Numbered from the stretch's first letter, positions 1 to 7,652 are shown. The stretch is 12,957 nucleotides of DNA from JAZDJJ01 sp043804035 (GCA_043804035.1 JAZDJJ010000095.1:1-12957); one strand, 5' to 3'. Translations and numbers: made by a program. Notes: generated by a model from the letters alone, not told the origin.

Positions 1-1236
1 GATTTCTCTACCTGACGGAACTATAATTTTTTTAGAAAGCACTGCTTCGCCAATTGCATTATAAATAGTAACATCTATGGAATTTATATTCGGCAAATCA
101 ACATGCATAAATATATTGCCATCAGAGGGATTGGGATAAAAGGAAATATTATCGCTAATAGAAAGGTCATTGATTCCAACTTGGCATCTGGTAGTAGCAC
201 CACTTCCAACACTTTGCCTGCATTGATTATATGTGGCTACCATCCATGCCTTTTGTCCTTTAGTAAACATCACGCGGCACCTTTCAGCACTGTAATCCAT
301 ATAGTTTTGTATCATATCTGTTTGATCTGTTGGAGTTTCCTTGCATGTATTTTGTGGAGTACAATTATAGTTATTAAGATTTGGATTAGCAGTAGGCGGT
401 GTATCACAAATCCCATCTCCCTGAGAAGCGCAAGTGGAAGGGGTATTTCCTGCGCAGCCGTCCCAAAAAATTTCATCTAATCCAAACCAATGTCCCGTTT
501 CATGTACACACGATCTGCCTTTATCATAATTCCCATTGGCACAACTACCTTGTCCTGTTAATAAATAATTAACAACAACACCATCAATAGCATTAGAAGC
601 AGCACAACCAAGTTGAGTAACATATCCTCCAACCTGCATTCCAAGGTTACATATCCAGATATTCAGATAATTAGCTTTTCCCCATGTATCGTCACCACCA
701 CTAGAAGAATGTTTTACTCCCTCGTTGTATATAGAAAAAGTACTTACAGTTGTTTGCTTTCTTGTAATTCCATTAGTAGAACCGCCCTGAGGGTTTTTGC
801 TGGCAAGGCAAAAATTAAATTCACAGTCAGCAGCAATTGCCTGAAATTGTGCAGGAGCCGTAGAAATATCTGTATTTAGTTTTCTGAAATCGCGATTGAG
901 TGCATCTATTTGAGTTTTGAGACAGGCATCTGAAAGATTCTCAGCAGCAACGCGCCACACAACATGAAACACCACAGGAATAGTAACCACTCCTTGTATT
1001 TTAGGATTGGGATTTTTTTGAAGGTATTCTCTGATACCATCTTTAAATTCTTTTCTTCGCTGGTCAAATTCAGGATCTATTTGTCGCTGCATTTCCCATG
1101 CTTCCATAGAACCACATCTCATCACAACTTTATTTTCATCTGTTGCAGGGGGATTTGCAGCAGAAAGTTTTTGGCTGCAGAGAATAAATAACATTGTCGC
1201 AACCATGGAACCGGAAAAGAAGAAAGATTTTTTCAT
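1..1236 (-). CDS. Secreted M43 metalloprotease, short form, partial at left edge
   Basis: The reading frame is open from the ATG at 1236 to the window edge (412 residues seen, no stop). It should encode a secreted zinc endopeptidase of the M43 cytophagalysin/pappalysin family. Residues 1-27 form a signal peptide (MKKSFFFS..., ending LSAA). A prosegment follows with RCG at 40-42, which resembles a cysteine switch. The catalytic helix HETGHWFG starts at H245 (H245, E246, H249, G252), and the Met-turn is MDYS at 313-316. The third zinc ligand, normally His, is Glu255 (LDEIFWDGC). A T9SS sorting domain starts near residue 353 (FYPNPSDGNIF), directly after the protease domain, so the two middle domains of its neighbours are absent. 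By comparison with those neighbours, roughly 25-30 residues are missing off the edge. Family assignment is firm; substrate is unknown and activity is uncertain because of Glu255. Confidence 0.93.
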   Translation of the reverse strand, partial: MKKSFFFSGSMVATMLFILCSQKLSAANPPATDENKVVMRCGSMEAWEMQRQIDPEFDQRRKEFKDGIREYLQKNPNPKIQGVVTIPVVFHVVWRVAAENLSDACLKTQIDALNRDFRKLNTDISTAPAQFQAIAADCEFNFCLASKNPQGGSTNGITRKQTTVSTFSIYNEGVKHSSSGGDDTWGKANYLNIWICNLGMQVGGYVTQLGCAASNAIDGVVVNYLLTGQGSCANGNYDKGRSCVHETGHWFGLDEIFWDGCAGNTPSTCASQGDGICDTPPTANPNLNNYNCTPQNTCKETPTDQTDMIQNYMDYSAERCRVMFTKGQKAWMVATYNQCRQSVGSGATTRCQVGINDLSISDNISFYPNPSDGNIFMHVDLPNINSIDVTIYNAIGEAVLSKKIIVPSGREI

Positions 1237-1382
1237 AGAGAAATGATTTAGTGAAACATTATTTGTTTTAAAACAACGAACAAAAATACATGCGATATTT
1301 GACATTGTCAAGTACTTTGTAAATTATTTTTCAACATTTGTTCATACAGATAATTTAAGGCAGTCCTAAAAATACAAATAAA
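1237..1382. promoter_or_regulatory. Upstream region of the short protease, near-copy of 6167-6286
   Basis: This noncoding stretch carries the promoter of the minus-strand protease gene. It aligns with the region upstream of the third protease: over 1246-1344 against 6172-6270 I count about 8 mismatches in 99 bases with no gap. The similarity ends near 1359, where the matching sequence reaches the hemN stop codon. Bases 1361-1382 look like ordinary AT-rich spacer before the palindromic element. Confidence 0.75.
1281..1311 (-). promoter_or_regulatory. Bacteroidota-type promoter with overlapping palindrome
   Basis: Read on the minus strand, the -33 TTG is at 1309-1311, followed by 20 bases and then TATTTTTG (1288-1281). 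This fits the Bacteroidota consensus TTG-N19-21-TAnnTTTG exactly. The -33 lies inside the palindrome TTGAC-N3-GTCAA (1299-1311). A second palindrome, TTGTTTTAAAACAA (1263-1276), lies where transcription should start. The arrangement is repeated at 6189-6237. Confidence 0.75.
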
Positions 1383-1520
1383 CGTCATTGCGAGGGTTGC
1401 CTTAAGCAACCCGAAGCAATCTCTGTCCCTGCTACCTGTCTGCCGTGTTCTGCCTGTGCGTCCGCACGCAGACAAGTCGGCACAGGCAGATAACCAAATA
1501 CGAGTCATGTCGCAATGACG
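1383..1520. repeat. Palindromic intergenic element, 138 bp, composite
   Basis: The ends are perfect 11-bp inverted repeats, CGTCATTGCGA (1383-1393) and TCGCAATGACG (1510-1520). Inside the left end is a hairpin, GGGTTGC (1394-1400) with GCAACCC (1406-1412), followed by the GAAGCAATCTC core. The middle holds an unrelated nested hairpin with arms TCTGCCTGTGC (1449-1459) and GCACAGGCAGA (1480-1490). It ends 23 bp from the stop of the minus-strand protease at 1544-3763 and could help end its transcript. No coding capacity is evident. Confidence 0.85.
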
Positions 1521-1543
1521 AAACTAATTTTTGGAACTGCCCT

Positions 1544-3763
1544 TTATTTATTCAGTATAAGTTTTTTAGTAATGCTTTTATTTTCGGTTCTTATTTCAAC
1601 AAAATAAAATCCATTGGATTGACCAGATAGATTAATTTTTATTTTCTTCGGTACAGAAATATTATCTGTTACATCAGCAATTACTTTTCCAACTACATTG
1701 TATATTTTTACATTCACATTACCCAAGTCAAATACACTGAAGTTCACAAAAATATTTCCATCTGTCGGATTAGGGAAAATGCTGACAATGTTATCTAAGT
1801 TCAACTCATTCACTCCGATAATACCGGTAATATTGATATCATCTACATATAAATTATTTTCATAATCACAAGTGTGGCGAAATTTAATCAGTACATTATC
1901 AGCAGAAGCGTAAGCAGTAAGCGGAATTGTTTCAAGTCGCCATTGCGAAGCAGTTGGAACAAATTCTTTATTCGCAAACTGTGGAGTAGTGGTTACTAAT
2001 TGCGTGGAATATTTTTTATAGAGTTGTGTCCAGGTTACTCCGCAATCGGACGATATTAAAACCTTGAGGGTGTCAGAAAAATTAGGAGATTTACTTGGGT
2101 CAGTGGTTAATTGATACGCAACCTGAAAAGATATAGAAGGATTCTGAACTGATGAAAAATTTAGTGGAGGCGTTGTCATTTCATCAATATGCTTATTCCC
2201 TCCCTTATAATTATAATTATCCATAAACATACTGGCGGTTCCGGTTTTTTTTGCAGTGGTAGTTCGTGCCCAAGTGATGCTGCCTGCATCAGGATTATTC
2301 AGTGTCCATCCCGTTGGAGGGAAAGTAGTATTTTCAAGTCCTTCTGTAAGAGGCAAACTCTGAGCACTCATAATACTGAATGTACTGGAACTTTGGTCGT
2401 TCTTTGCATCTCCATCTGTAGAACCATTAGGATTACCTGATGAACTTGTAAAAGTATGTGTACCACTTGTCGTGGTTATAGAAGACAATGTAACATTAGT
2501 TGATTGCATTGATGCAAGAGTGCCGGTCCAGTTAAATGTTTGATCAGAACCACCATCTATTTTATAATTGATAGTGCAGGAAGTAAGTGTGGTCATCCCA
2601 AAATTTGATAGTTTTACAATAGGAGTAAATGTGGTATTGCATACAATTCCAATAGGTAATATAACATTGGAAATGCCGACATCTAATGCAGCAGTAGAGC
2701 AATATGTAGAAGCATTATTTCCTACGCTTTGCCTGCATTGATTATATGTTGCTATCATCCTTGCTTTTTGTCCATTAGTAAACATCACACGACAATTGGC
2801 ACCGCTATAATCCATGTAGTTTTGTATCATGTTTATCTGATCATTGGGCGTTTCGGTGCAAGTATTCTGTTGATTACAGTCGGGTTTCATGCCATTTGAA
2901 TTAGCAGCGGGAGGAGTATCGCAAACTTTATCTCCCTTAGTGTCGCAATCGGAAGGGCTGGTTCCTGCACAGCCGTCCTGAAAAATTTCATACATTCCGA
3001 GCCAATGTCCTACTTCGTGAACACTGGATCTTCCTTTTCTATATCCCGGCATTCCACAATCATCCTGACCGACAAATTGATAATTGAGAACAACTCCGTC
3101 AACATCAGCGGCAGCAACACAGCCAGAGTAAGAATATCCACCTAAGACACCAAGATTTACTGTCCAAATATTTAGATAGTTGGTTTTTCCCCAAGTATCG
3201 TCCCCGCCATTAGCTGAAAATTTTATTTTTTCATCCGTAGTAAATGAAGCGTTGATTTTTTTTCTTATAATTCCAGTGGTTGGGTTGCCCTTAGGATCTT
3301 TGGTGGCAAGACAAAAATTAAATCCACAATCCGCAGCAATTGCCTGAAACTGTGCAGGAGCAGTAGATATATCGGTATTTAGTTTTCTAAAATCGCGATT
3401 CAAAGCATCTATGCAAGATTTAATGCAGCCGTCCGAAAGATTCTCCTCATCAGTGCGCCATAGAACATGAAACACAACTGGAATGGTGATGGCTGCTTGT
3501 GTTTCAGGATAAGGATTCTTTTGAAGATATTCGCGGATACCATCTTCATACACCTTTTTCCGATAATCAAAACCGGCAGTGTCTGTTTGTCGTAATCTTT
3601 TCCATGCTTCTTCCGAACCGCATTTGAACATAACTTTATTTTCTTCTGTTGCAAGGGGATTCGTATTAGGAATTTGAGGATTTGCATCAGAAAATTTCGG
3701 ACTGCAGAAAATAAATAATGTTGCCGCGGTCATAAAAATAAAAAATAAAAAAGAATTTTTCAT
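1544..3763 (-). CDS. Secreted M43 metalloprotease with CARDB-like, jellyroll and T9SS domains
   Basis: This 739-residue secreted protease of the M43 cytophagalysin family starts at the ATG at 3763, which gives a signal peptide at residues 1-27 (MKNSFLFF..., ending FSDA). The prosegment has KCG with Cys48, a likely cysteine switch. The protease domain covers about 90-345, with HEVGHWLG from H249 (H249, E250, H253, G256) and the Met-turn MDYS at 317-320. The third zinc ligand position is Glu259 (MYEIFQDGC) instead of His. Residues about 360-462 look like a CARDB-type Ig fold. Residues about 468-645 (EGLENTTFPPTGW..., YVDDINITG) look like a MAM/cleaved-adhesin jellyroll. A T9SS sorting domain (about 650-739, IFPNPTDGNIF) ends KKLILNK. 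No good promoter is seen upstream, so it may rely on read-through from the paralog at 3989-6163. Confidence 0.95.
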   Translation of the reverse strand: MKNSFLFFIFMTAATLFIFCSPKFSDANPQIPNTNPLATEENKVMFKCGSEEAWKRLRQTDTAGFDYRKKVYEDGIREYLQKNPYPETQAAITIPVVFHVLWRTDEENLSDGCIKSCIDALNRDFRKLNTDISTAPAQFQAIAADCGFNFCLATKDPKGNPTTGIIRKKINASFTTDEKIKFSANGGDDTWGKTNYLNIWTVNLGVLGGYSYSGCVAAADVDGVVLNYQFVGQDDCGMPGYRKGRSSVHEVGHWLGMYEIFQDGCAGTSPSDCDTKGDKVCDTPPAANSNGMKPDCNQQNTCTETPNDQINMIQNYMDYSGANCRVMFTNGQKARMIATYNQCRQSVGNNASTYCSTAALDVGISNVILPIGIVCNTTFTPIVKLSNFGMTTLTSCTINYKIDGGSDQTFNWTGTLASMQSTNVTLSSITTTSGTHTFTSSSGNPNGSTDGDAKNDQSSSTFSIMSAQSLPLTEGLENTTFPPTGWTLNNPDAGSITWARTTTAKKTGTASMFMDNYNYKGGNKHIDEMTTPPLNFSSVQNPSISFQVAYQLTTDPSKSPNFSDTLKVLISSDCGVTWTQLYKKYSTQLVTTTPQFANKEFVPTASQWRLETIPLTAYASADNVLIKFRHTCDYENNLYVDDINITGIIGVNELNLDNIVSIFPNPTDGNIFVNFSVFDLGNVNVKIYNVVGKVIADVTDNISVPKKIKINLSGQSNGFYFVEIRTENKSITKKLILNK

Positions 3764-3873
3764 AAATACAAAGTATTAAGAATTTCGTAATTAAAAGTTT
3801 AAAAAATTATATTTAATTTTATTCACTGATGTTACGCAGAAACATATTTTTCTTGTTATTATTTTTATTTGTT
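3764..3873. other. AT-rich spacer upstream of the middle protease
   Basis: This stretch shares no visible similarity with the promoter regions of the other two proteases. No TTG-N20-TAnnTTTG match is present on the minus strand. The nearest approach is ATACTTTG, about 7 bases before the start codon, one base short of the consensus and without a -33 element. Confidence 0.4.
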
Positions 3874-3970
3874 CGTCATTGCGAGGGCTTTTGCCCGAAG
3901 CAATCTCACTAACCTCATTTCGTTTGGATGAGATTGCTTCCACTTCGCTTCGCTCTGTGTCGCAATGACG
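3874..3970. repeat. Palindromic intergenic element, 97 bp
   Basis: Same family and orientation as the element at 1383-1520. The termini are CGTCATTGCGA (3874-3884) and TCGCAATGACG (3960-3970). A short hairpin, GGGC-TTTT-GCCC (3885-3896), follows the left end. An inner pair, GAAGCAATCTC (3897-3907) and GAGATTGCTTC (3930-3940), is perfect over 11 bp. The whole could fold into one long imperfect stem. It lies 18 bp beyond the stop of the minus-strand protease at 3989-6163, so it may act as a terminator or 3' stabiliser. Confidence 0.87.
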
Positions 3971-3988
3971 TATTCCATTTGCGTAATA

Positions 3989-6163
3989 TCATTTATTCAG
4001 TATAAGTTTTTTAGTAATGCTTTTATTTTCGGTTCTTATTTCAACAAAATAAATTCCATTGGATTGTTCAGCCAGATTGATTTTTATTTTCTTTGGCACA
4101 GAAATATTATCTGTAACATTAGCAATTACTTCTCCAACGAGATTGTACACTTTTACATCCACCTTGCCTAAATCAAATATACTAAAGTTCACAAAAATAT
4201 TTTCGTCAGATGGATTAGGAAAAATGCTAATGATGTTATCCAAATTCAATTCATTCACTCCGATAATACCGGTAACATTTATATCATCAACATACAAATT
4301 ATTTTCATAATCGCAGATGTGGCGAAATTTAATTAATGCATTGGTAGCAGAAGAATAAGAAGCAAGCGGAACTGTTTCGAGTCGCCATTGCGAAGCAGTT
4401 GGAACAAATGGAGTTGTACTAAAAACAGGAGTAGCAGTTATTAGTTGAGTATGATACTTATTATATAAAGAAGTCCATGTTACTCCGCAATCTGTTGAAA
4501 TATATATTTTCAATGTATCGGATTTAGAATAGGTGGCTGGATCAGAATACATCTGATAAGCAACCTGAAATGTGACAGAAGGATTTTGAACAGATGTAAT
4601 GTTCAATGGAGGTGTTGTTAGTTCATCAATATGTTTTTTTCCTTTATCATAAGCACTGTTATTCATAAACATACTGGCGGTTCCGGTTTTTTCAGCAGTA
4701 GTTGTGCGTGCCCATGTGATACTGCCTGCATCAGGATTATTCAGTGCCCATCCACTTGGAGGGAAAGTAGTGTTTTCAAGTCCTTCGGCAAATGGTAATT
4801 GTTGCGCACTTGTGGAAGCATTAAAGGTGCTTGTTGTCTGATCATTACTCGTATTTCCATCTGTGGAACCATTAGGACTACTTGTTGAACTTGTGAAAGT
4901 ATGAGTACCTCCTGTTGTAGTTACAGAAGGTAATGTAACATTTACTGATTGTCCTGAAGCAAGTGAGCCGGTCCAACTAAAAGTTTGATTGGAGAGAGCA
5001 TCTATTTTATAATTGATGATGCAGGAAGTAAGCGGGCTTGCTCCAAAATTTTGAAGTTTGATAATGGGAGTAAAAGTAGTGCTACATATTGTACCATTGG
5101 GAATAATAATAGATGTTGTACCTGCATCTATTGCTACAGCACTATGGCAACGAGTAGCAACGCCATTACTTATGCTTGTTCTGCATTTATTATATGCAGC
5201 TCTCATCCGTGCTTTTTGTCCAAGAGTGAACAGCACACGACAATCATCTCCACTATAATCCATGAAGTTTTGTACCATATCTATCTCATCATTAGGTGTT
5301 TCCTTGCAAGTATTTTGATTTTTACAACTATAATTTCCTTGAGCAGTAGGAGGAGTATCACAAACCATATCTCCTTGAGTGGCACAAGTAGTAGAAGTAG
5401 TGCCTACACATCCACTCTGAAACGTATGGCCCAATCCAAACCAATGTCCTACTTCGTGAATAGCAGTTCTTCCTTTGCCATAGCCGGTAACAACATAGTC
5501 AAGTCCAATTCCATCAATATTATCTGCACCAACACAAGGCGCAGAAGCATATCCATGTATACCATCATCGAGTTGTGCTACCCAAATATTCAAATAGCTA
5601 TTTTGTCCCCAAGAATCATCACCTCCTTTAGAACTAAATTTCACTCCATCATCAAGACCAAAGGAAGTTACTGTAGTTTGTTTTCTTATAATTCCAGTGG
5701 TAGGATTGCCTTGTGGATCTTTTGAAGCAAGACAAAATTCTATTTCGCAATCAGCAGCAACTGCCTGAAATTGGGCAGGGGCAGTAGATATATCAGTATT
5801 TTTTTTCCTAAAATTTAGGTTAAGAGCATCTATGCAAGTTTGCAGACGACTATCTGGAATATTTTCATTAGAAGTTCGCCACACAACATGAAATACAATA
5901 GGAATAGTTAGGATTGCTCGTGTTTTAGGAGACGGATTTTTTTGAAGATATTTGTAAATATCATCTTCAAATGCTTTTTTTTGGTAGTCAAAAGTTACAG
6001 AATCCTTTTGTCGTAATATTTGCCAGTATTCTTCAGTACCATCACGTTTCGTCATGATTTTTTTATCTTTTGTAGAAGAATTTGCATTAGAAAAATTCAA
6101 ACTACAGAAAAATAATAATACTGTAGTAATTATGAAAATGGAAAAGAAAAAAGATTTTTTCAT
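3989..6163 (-). CDS. Secreted M43 metalloprotease, canonical zinc site, with CARDB-like, jellyroll and T9SS domains
   Basis: This 724-residue protein has the same architecture as the middle protease: signal peptide 1-27 (ending FSNA), prosegment, protease domain to about 330, CARDB-like domain about 345-447, jellyroll about 455-632 and T9SS sorting domain about 635-724. It alone keeps the full M43 motif HEVGHWFGLGH (H236, E237, H240, G243, H246), with the Met-turn MDYS from M301. It alone lacks the prosegment cysteine: the aligned site reads KRDG, with Asp41. Its last 90 residues are nearly identical to those of the middle protease, and the 3' DNA matches almost base for base, so the copies are recent or kept alike by gene conversion. 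It has its own promoter 118 bp downstream of hemN. The gene is sound; substrate is unknown. Confidence 0.95.
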   Translation of the reverse strand: MKKSFFFSIFIITTVLLFFCSLNFSNANSSTKDKKIMTKRDGTEEYWQILRQKDSVTFDYQKKAFEDDIYKYLQKNPSPKTRAILTIPIVFHVVWRTSNENIPDSRLQTCIDALNLNFRKKNTDISTAPAQFQAVAADCEIEFCLASKDPQGNPTTGIIRKQTTVTSFGLDDGVKFSSKGGDDSWGQNSYLNIWVAQLDDGIHGYASAPCVGADNIDGIGLDYVVTGYGKGRTAIHEVGHWFGLGHTFQSGCVGTTSTTCATQGDMVCDTPPTAQGNYSCKNQNTCKETPNDEIDMVQNFMDYSGDDCRVLFTLGQKARMRAAYNKCRTSISNGVATRCHSAVAIDAGTTSIIIPNGTICSTTFTPIIKLQNFGASPLTSCIINYKIDALSNQTFSWTGSLASGQSVNVTLPSVTTTGGTHTFTSSTSSPNGSTDGNTSNDQTTSTFNASTSAQQLPFAEGLENTTFPPSGWALNNPDAGSITWARTTTAEKTGTASMFMNNSAYDKGKKHIDELTTPPLNITSVQNPSVTFQVAYQMYSDPATYSKSDTLKIYISTDCGVTWTSLYNKYHTQLITATPVFSTTPFVPTASQWRLETVPLASYSSATNALIKFRHICDYENNLYVDDINVTGIIGVNELNLDNIISIFPNPSDENIFVNFSIFDLGKVDVKVYNLVGEVIANVTDNISVPKKIKINLAEQSNGIYFVEIRTENKSITKKLILNK

Positions 6164-6188
6164 AAAAAATAATTTAGTGAAACACTAT

Positions 6189-6237
6189 TTGTTTTAAAAC
6201 AACAAACAAAAATACATGCAATGTTTGACAATGTCAA
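6189..6237 (-). promoter_or_regulatory. Promoter with two palindromes upstream of the canonical protease
   Basis: On the minus strand the -33 TTG (6237-6235) is followed by 20 bases and TATTTTTG (6214-6207), a full match to the Bacteroidota promoter pattern. The palindrome TTGAC-N3-GTCAA (6225-6237) covers the -33 element. The 14-bp perfect palindrome TTGTTTTAAAACAA (6189-6202) covers the expected start site. Both are conserved at 1263-1311, although the three central bases of the first differ between the copies. They could be operators; no regulator gene is nearby. Confidence 0.75.
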
Positions 6238-6281
6238 GTTTTTTGTAAATTACTTTTCAACATTTGTTCATAACAGATAAT

Positions 6282-7652
6282 TTAAATTACTGTGCTATGC
6301 TGCTGTTTTGTCGTTTCGTGCCGATGCATCCTTGCATCAATCGCCATACAGATATTTCGGACAAAATGTTTTCCTTTTTCCGTAACTTCTAATCCATCAT
6401 TATTAATAAGAACCATTTTATCATTGCTCATTTCCTCAAGACGATTTATGCCTTCAAAAAGCGCATCGTATTGTTCGTTCTTTTTTTTCCATGATGTTTT
6501 GAAGAAACACATTAGATTTAAAATATGTTTTCTGAGTATTTTATCTTCTTTGGTCAGAATATGTCCTTTCATTATTGGGAAATGATTTTTTTTCAAAAGA
6601 GAAAAATATTCTTCTATCACTTTTGCATTCTGAACAAATCCATCCCAAGCATCGCTGATAGATGAAACACCCAACCCGATAAGTAGTTTGCAATGCAGAG
6701 AAGTATATCCCATAAAATTCCGATTAAGATTTCCGTTGATAACTGAAAGCGAAAGCGAATCATCAGGTAAAGCAAAATGATCCATGCCAATTCTATTATA
6801 GCCATTTTCTATCAATAATTTTTTACCAAGTTCAAATAAGGCAAACTTATTTTCTCCTTCAGGCAAATCATCATCTGTAAATTTCCGTTGCGAATGTTTC
6901 ATCCATGGAACATGTGCGTAACTGTAAAATGCTATTCTGTCGGGTTTCAGTTTAATTACTTTTTGCATAGAGATTTTTAATCCATGAAGAGTTTGCAACG
7001 GAAGCCCGTATAACAAATCGTAATTGATTGATGTGTATCCGATTTCTCTCGCATAATTAGTCAGCAATTTTACCCAGTTGTATGATTGTTCTCTGTTGAT
7101 GATGTGAAGAACTTTTGTGTTAAAATCCTGAATACCCAAACTAATGCGTGTGAATCCCATGTTGTAAAAAGAAAGAAGATGTTTTTCTGAAGTGCTGTTT
7201 GGATTCGCTTCAAATCCAAATTCATGTTTAGGATGAACAATAGCATTTTTCAGAATTCCTTTTATCAATCGCTCCAAATTTTCCGGCTGAAAAAAAGTAG
7301 GAGTACCTCCACCCAAATGAATTTCGCGAATAACAGGTTTGCTTCCGAGAATCTTTTTGTACATGCTCCATTCTTTTAACAAAGCATTGATATACGGTTC
7401 TTCAACATTATGGTTGATTGTAATACGGGTATTGCATCCGCAATAAGTGCATAAACTTTCGCAGTAAGGAATATGAATGTAGATACTGATGCCTTCACTG
7501 TTGTTTGTTTCACTCAATGATAATCTCACCATTTCTTTCCATTGTTTTTCAGTTGGATTTGAATCCCAATATGGAACACTTGGGTAACTAGTGTAGCGTG
7601 GAGCAGATATATTATATTTCTCTATGAGTTTCTTGTCAAGCATAATCACCAT
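6282..7652 (-). CDS. hemN: Oxygen-independent coproporphyrinogen III oxidase (radical SAM)
   Basis: HemN decarboxylates two propionates of coproporphyrinogen III to give protoporphyrinogen IX without oxygen, in the cytoplasm, in haem synthesis. The 456-residue length matches the enzyme (about 457 in E. coli). The true-HemN cluster motif CX3CX2CXC is present as C64, C68, C71 and C73 (YCESLCTYCGC), which separates it from HemW-type relatives. Also seen are N-terminal RYTSYP, GGGTPTFF, FEANPN, the GIQDFN strand, GMDHFA and a HemN-like C-terminus (RNICMAIDAR). The start may be the ATG at 7652 or the in-frame ATG at 7643; both lie just after the queD-like stop, with a 3-base gap, so translation is probably coupled. 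It is the last gene of the bio-queD-hemN unit. Confidence 0.96.
   Translation of the reverse strand: MVIMLDKKLIEKYNISAPRYTSYPSVPYWDSNPTEKQWKEMVRLSLSETNNSEGISIYIHIPYCESLCTYCGCNTRITINHNVEEPYINALLKEWSMYKKILGSKPVIREIHLGGGTPTFFQPENLERLIKGILKNAIVHPKHEFGFEANPNSTSEKHLLSFYNMGFTRISLGIQDFNTKVLHIINREQSYNWVKLLTNYAREIGYTSINYDLLYGLPLQTLHGLKISMQKVIKLKPDRIAFYSYAHVPWMKHSQRKFTDDDLPEGENKFALFELGKKLLIENGYNRIGMDHFALPDDSLSLSVINGNLNRNFMGYTSLHCKLLIGLGVSSISDAWDGFVQNAKVIEEYFSLLKKNHFPIMKGHILTKEDKILRKHILNLMCFFKTSWKKKNEQYDALFEGINRLEEMSNDKMVLINNDGLEVTEKGKHFVRNICMAIDARMHRHETTKQQHSTVI

Noticed and set aside
103..1191. Open frames on the plus strand over the left protease
   Set aside because: They lie antisense to a continuous minus-strand protease frame with clear motifs and show no protein-like features.
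1141..1200. Lipoprotein signal around the conserved Cys20 of the proteases
   Set aside because: The residues before the Cys are bulky (Leu or Phe at -1), which does not fit a lipobox; an Ala-type signal peptidase site follows and the T9SS tail explains the location.
1308..1508. A 66-residue minus-strand frame
   Set aside because: It covers the palindromic element and the duplicated promoter region, and its composition follows the repeat.
1383..3970. The two palindromic elements as ends of one composite transposon around the middle protease
   Set aside because: They are in the same orientation, lack a transposase, and each sits after a protease stop; independent dispersed repeats or co-duplication explains them better.
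4985..5725. A 246-residue plus-strand frame
   Set aside because: Antisense to the canonical protease, Ser/Thr/Ile-rich as expected from the reverse of its Gly/Asp/Asn codons, with no signal or domain.
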